In this document: piece after piece, positions 61,849-64,000 of the stretch
How positions within the stretch are numbered: position 1 is the stretch's first letter
Layout of the letters: each line of letters starts with the position of its first letter
Translations under genes and position numbers: made by a program
The notes under the pieces: model-generated
Seen by the model: the letters and a program-made list of their open reading frames with translations, nothing else
The model's database searches: none
Told to the model about the DNA's origin: nothing
Source: RPRB01 sp035543115
Lineage (GTDB): Bacteria; Myxococcota; Myxococcia; Myxococcales; Myxococcaceae
Length of the DNA stretch: 64,000 bases
Assembly: GCA_035543115.1 (NCBI GenBank)
Contig: DATKKF010000050.1
Span: 1 to 64,000, forward strand
Direction of reading: 5' to 3'

Positions 61849-62831
61849 GCGAGGGAGGACCGGGGCTGTTCGCGCGACCGCTGGTCCGGATCGCCTGCGC
61901 GGTGGTGGGGACCAGCGTCCTGGTCCTGGCCGTCTGGGCAGCGGGGGCGCGCGCGGTGCTCGCCTCGCTGGGAGCGAGCGTCCACGCGTTGCCCGCGCTC
62001 GCCCTGCTCGAGGGGGTGATGGTCGCCTGCAGCACTCTGGCCCTCCATGCGCTCTACGCCGCGGCCGGCCGGCGCGTCCCCCTGCGCCAGTGGGTGCGGG
62101 CCGGGGCAGTGGGCTACGCGCTCGGTCTGGTTCTGCCCATGGGCCGGGGTGCAGGCGAGGCGGCGCGGGCGGTGCTCCTGAGCCGGAACGCAGGCGGCGC
62201 GCGCTCCGCGGTGGCGGCGGTTCAGATGCAGGGCGTGGTGCTCCTCTCGACCGCGGTCATCACCGTGCCGGTGCTGATGGCGACGCTGGTGGTGCTCGGC
62301 GCGGGCGCCGCCGCCGGGCTCATCCTGGCCAACGGCGTCATCGCCGCGGTGCTCGGGACCAGCATCCTGTTGGTCCGGGAGCGGGCGAAGCCGGGCCGAC
62401 TCCTCGGCGGGCTGATCAAGCGCCTCGAGCAGTTCGGGCTCGCCTTCGACGCGGTGGCGGGTGCATCCCCCGCCGACGTCGCGCGCTCGCTGGCCTGGGA
62501 GTCTGCGGGAAGGGTGGCGCAGGTGGTGCAGTGCGGCGTGGCCCTCGCCGCACTCGGCCAGTCCGCGGGACTCGCCAGGGTGCTGGTCACCCGGGGCGTG
62601 CTGATCCTCGGCAGCGCCGTCGGGGACTTCATCCCCGGACAGCTCGGGGCCACGGAGGCCACCCTGGTCGTGGGGGCGAACGTCCTGGCGCTGACGGCGG
62701 CGAGCGCCGCCACCCTCGCCCTGCTCATCCATGCGGCGCAGATCATCCTCGGCCTCGCGTGCGCCGGGATCGGCCTCGCGGTCCCCGGGCAGCGGGAGAC
62801 GTCACCCGGCCGAGTGGAGGTCGCCCCGTGA
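61845..62831 (+). CDS. Lysylphosphatidylglycerol synthase-type (flippase-like) membrane protein
   Basis: 328 residues from ATG 61845, in an ATGA overlap with the aminotransferase gene. About eight helices; the family pattern is visible in AGAVGYALGLVLPMGRGAGEAARAVLLSRNAG near residue 83 and GVLILGSAVGDFIPGQLGATEATLVVGANVL near 246. It corresponds to the membrane half of MprF (LPG_synthase_TM) without the aminoacyl transferase domain, as in proteins thought to move lipids across the membrane. It could flip the product of this operon. Confidence 0.83.
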   Translation: MSEGGPGLFARPLVRIACAVVGTSVLVLAVWAAGARAVLASLGASVHALPALALLEGVMVACSTLALHALYAAAGRRVPLRQWVRAGAVGYALGLVLPMGRGAGEAARAVLLSRNAGGARSAVAAVQMQGVVLLSTAVITVPVLMATLVVLGAGAAAGLILANGVIAAVLGTSILLVRERAKPGRLLGGLIKRLEQFGLAFDAVAGASPADVARSLAWESAGRVAQVVQCGVALAALGQSAGLARVLVTRGVLILGSAVGDFIPGQLGATEATLVVGANVLALTAASAATLALLIHAAQIILGLACAGIGLAVPGQRETSPGRVEVAP

Positions 62832-62841
62832 CGTCCGCAGC

Positions 62842-63756
62842 ATGGGATTGATCCCCCGCGTCGTCGCCGGGGGTGCGCGCCTGGGCTCCGTCCTGCCTGA
62901 CCGGCTCGCGCGGCACTCCCGGCGCGAGCAGCAGCTCCGGACGCTCGACGCCCTGGTGGACGTCGGCTGCACCGCCTTCGACCTCGCGGCCTCGTACCAG
63001 CTCGGCGGGACCGAGCGTCTCTTCGGTCAGTGGATGGCCTCGCCTGGTCTCCGGGAGCGCCTGTTCCTCATCGGCAAGGGCGGACACCCGTATCCGGGTC
63101 TGCGTCTGAACCGGCTCACCCGGGCGGCGCTCTCGTCGGATCTCCACGCCAGCCTGCGACGGCTCCGCATCCAGCACCTCGACCTCTACCTGCTCCACCG
63201 CGACTTCCCTGGGGCGCCGCTGGAGCCCATGGTGCAGGCGCTGGGGGAGGCCCACCGCGCGGGGAAGATTCGTCACTGGGGCGTCTCGAACTGGGCCTGC
63301 GCCCGCATCGAGGCGATCCAGGCCGCGGCGCGCCAGGAGGGTCTTCCTCCGATGGCCGCGAGCAGCCCACACTTCTCGCTCGTGGACTGGGTGCGACCTC
63401 CCTGGACCGGTTCGGTGAGCATCGCTGGGCCGGCGAACCGCGAGGCGCGTGCCTTCCACGCCCGGACGCAGCTCCCGGTGCTTGCCTGGTCCCCCCTGGG
63501 TTCGGGGTTCCTCACCTCGAAGGGTTCCGGGGGGTGCTACGGCAGCTCCGCGAATGACACCCGGCGAGAGCGGGTGCGGGCACTGGCCCGGGAGAAGGGC
63601 TGGACCGTGGCGCAGGTGGCGCTGGCCTATCTCTTCTCCCAGCCGTTCCCGGTGTCCGCGGTGGTGGCGGCGAGCACGGCGGAGAAGATGCGCGAGAACC
63701 TCGCCGCGGCCGGGCTGCGCTTGTCGCCCGGCGAGGTCCAGGCGCTCGAAGCATAG
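62842..63756 (+). CDS. Aldo/keto reductase
   Basis: 304 residues from ATG 62842. TIM-barrel NADPH enzyme: FDLAASYQLGGTERLFGQWM near 53 holds the catalytic Asp and Tyr of the motif DxAxxY, LFLIGKGG near 77 provides the Lys, and LDLYLLHRDFP near 118 supplies the His. IRHWGVSNW and VVAASTAEKMRENLAAAGLRLS bind the cofactor. It may oxidise or reduce a cyclitol or sugar intermediate of the operon. Eleven bases follow the previous gene. Confidence 0.88.
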   Translation: MGLIPRVVAGGARLGSVLPDRLARHSRREQQLRTLDALVDVGCTAFDLAASYQLGGTERLFGQWMASPGLRERLFLIGKGGHPYPGLRLNRLTRAALSSDLHASLRRLRIQHLDLYLLHRDFPGAPLEPMVQALGEAHRAGKIRHWGVSNWACARIEAIQAAARQEGLPPMAASSPHFSLVDWVRPPWTGSVSIAGPANREARAFHARTQLPVLAWSPLGSGFLTSKGSGGCYGSSANDTRRERVRALAREKGWTVAQVALAYLFSQPFPVSAVVAASTAEKMRENLAAAGLRLSPGEVQALEA

Positions 63757-63765
63757 AAGGGGCCG

Positions 63766-64000
63766 ATGGAGGTCATCCGCAGAGGCGAGGAGTGGGACGC
63801 GGTCGTCGTCGGGTCGGGCGCGACCGGTGGCGCCGCGGCGTGGAGGCTCACCCGGGCGGGACTACGGGTCCTGGTGCTGGAGGCCGGCACGCCGGTCACC
63901 CGCCGGCGCGACCACGGCTCGTTCCTCACCAACGGCGTGAAGCAGCTCTACCGTCATCTGGTCTCGCACCGGCAGGAGGTGCAGAAGAGCCATCCCACGT
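63766..64000 (+). CDS. GMC-family oxidoreductase, N-terminal part (runs off the window)
   Basis: The first 78 residues are visible, from ATG 63766 with ribosome site AGAAGGGG. The FAD-binding strand-loop-helix AVVVGSGATGGAAAWRL and the following VLVLEAGTPV match GMC dehydrogenases of the gluconate/choline dehydrogenase branch (GxGxxGG with 'EAG'). It is ten bases after the aldo/keto reductase and so part of the same operon. The C-terminus and substrate cannot be judged. Confidence 0.8.
   Translation, partial: MEVIRRGEEWDAVVVGSGATGGAAAWRLTRAGLRVLVLEAGTPVTRRRDHGSFLTNGVKQLYRHLVSHRQEVQKSHPT

Overview
The window is very G+C-rich, densely packed bacterial DNA with strong G/C preference at third codon positions. 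No rRNA, tRNA, CRISPR array or insertion sequence was seen. A bacterial enhancer-binding protein with an FHA domain, several MMPL/RND exporters, a GH3 ligase, GMC-type alcohol oxidases and a reductase/ligase/ACP/acyltransferase megasynthase together suggest Myxococcota or a related deltaproteobacterial lineage. That assignment is inferred from gene content only.

Layout. 0.1-4.1 kb: a CorA-type transporter broken by two single-base insertions, then a secreted beta-propeller/phosphoesterase. 4.2-15.3 kb: a complete branched-chain amino acid operon (ilvB-ilvN-leuA-leuC-leuD-leuB-ilvD-ilvC-ilvE). It is preceded by a transcription attenuator with a 43-residue Leu/Val/Ile-rich leader peptide, a perfect terminator hairpin and an exactly complementary antiterminator segment. 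15.4-21.6 kb: acyltransferase, glycosyltransferase, MMPL exporter, and a binding protein with a TPR lipoprotein. 21.6-41.1 kb: mixed accessory and housekeeping genes: DUF899, an ArsR/SRPBCC pair with duplicated operator-like sites, an HExxH lipoprotein, a molybdopterin oxidoreductase, an orphan heavy-metal-type RND pump, a PcrA-type helicase, NmrA, GFA and LysE proteins, glgC, and a Tat-exported subunit with a GMC oxidoreductase. Several gaps here hold decayed fragments (a Ser/Thr kinase N-terminus, a beta-helix protein).

41.3-44.3 kb is the most unusual part. A sigma-54 activator with an N-terminal FHA domain (42150-43562) is flanked by four genes for 54-62-residue single-pass membrane proteins. 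Each has its own well-spaced -24/-12 promoter. The two downstream small genes (41341, 41816) are clear paralogues; the other two share the architecture. A recurring GCAACG motif upstream of three of the four is a candidate activator site. This reads as a self-contained regulon in which phosphothreonine signalling may switch on small membrane proteins.

44.4-64 kb is a lipid/envelope district. On the minus strand an apparent operon runs from a GT39-type glycosyltransferase through an MMPL transporter and a 1466-residue acyl reductase-AMP ligase-ACP-PlsC protein to an SDR. A GMC oxidase with a fused small-subunit-like domain converges on an aldehyde dehydrogenase. A tightly coupled plus-strand operon (GH3 ligase, inositol-3-phosphate synthase, DegT/StrS aminotransferase, LPG-synthase-type membrane protein, aldo/keto reductase, GMC oxidoreductase) runs off the window edge. 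Together these genes could make fatty-alcohol-containing or ether-type lipids and an inositol- or aminocyclitol-containing envelope component; the end products are inference.
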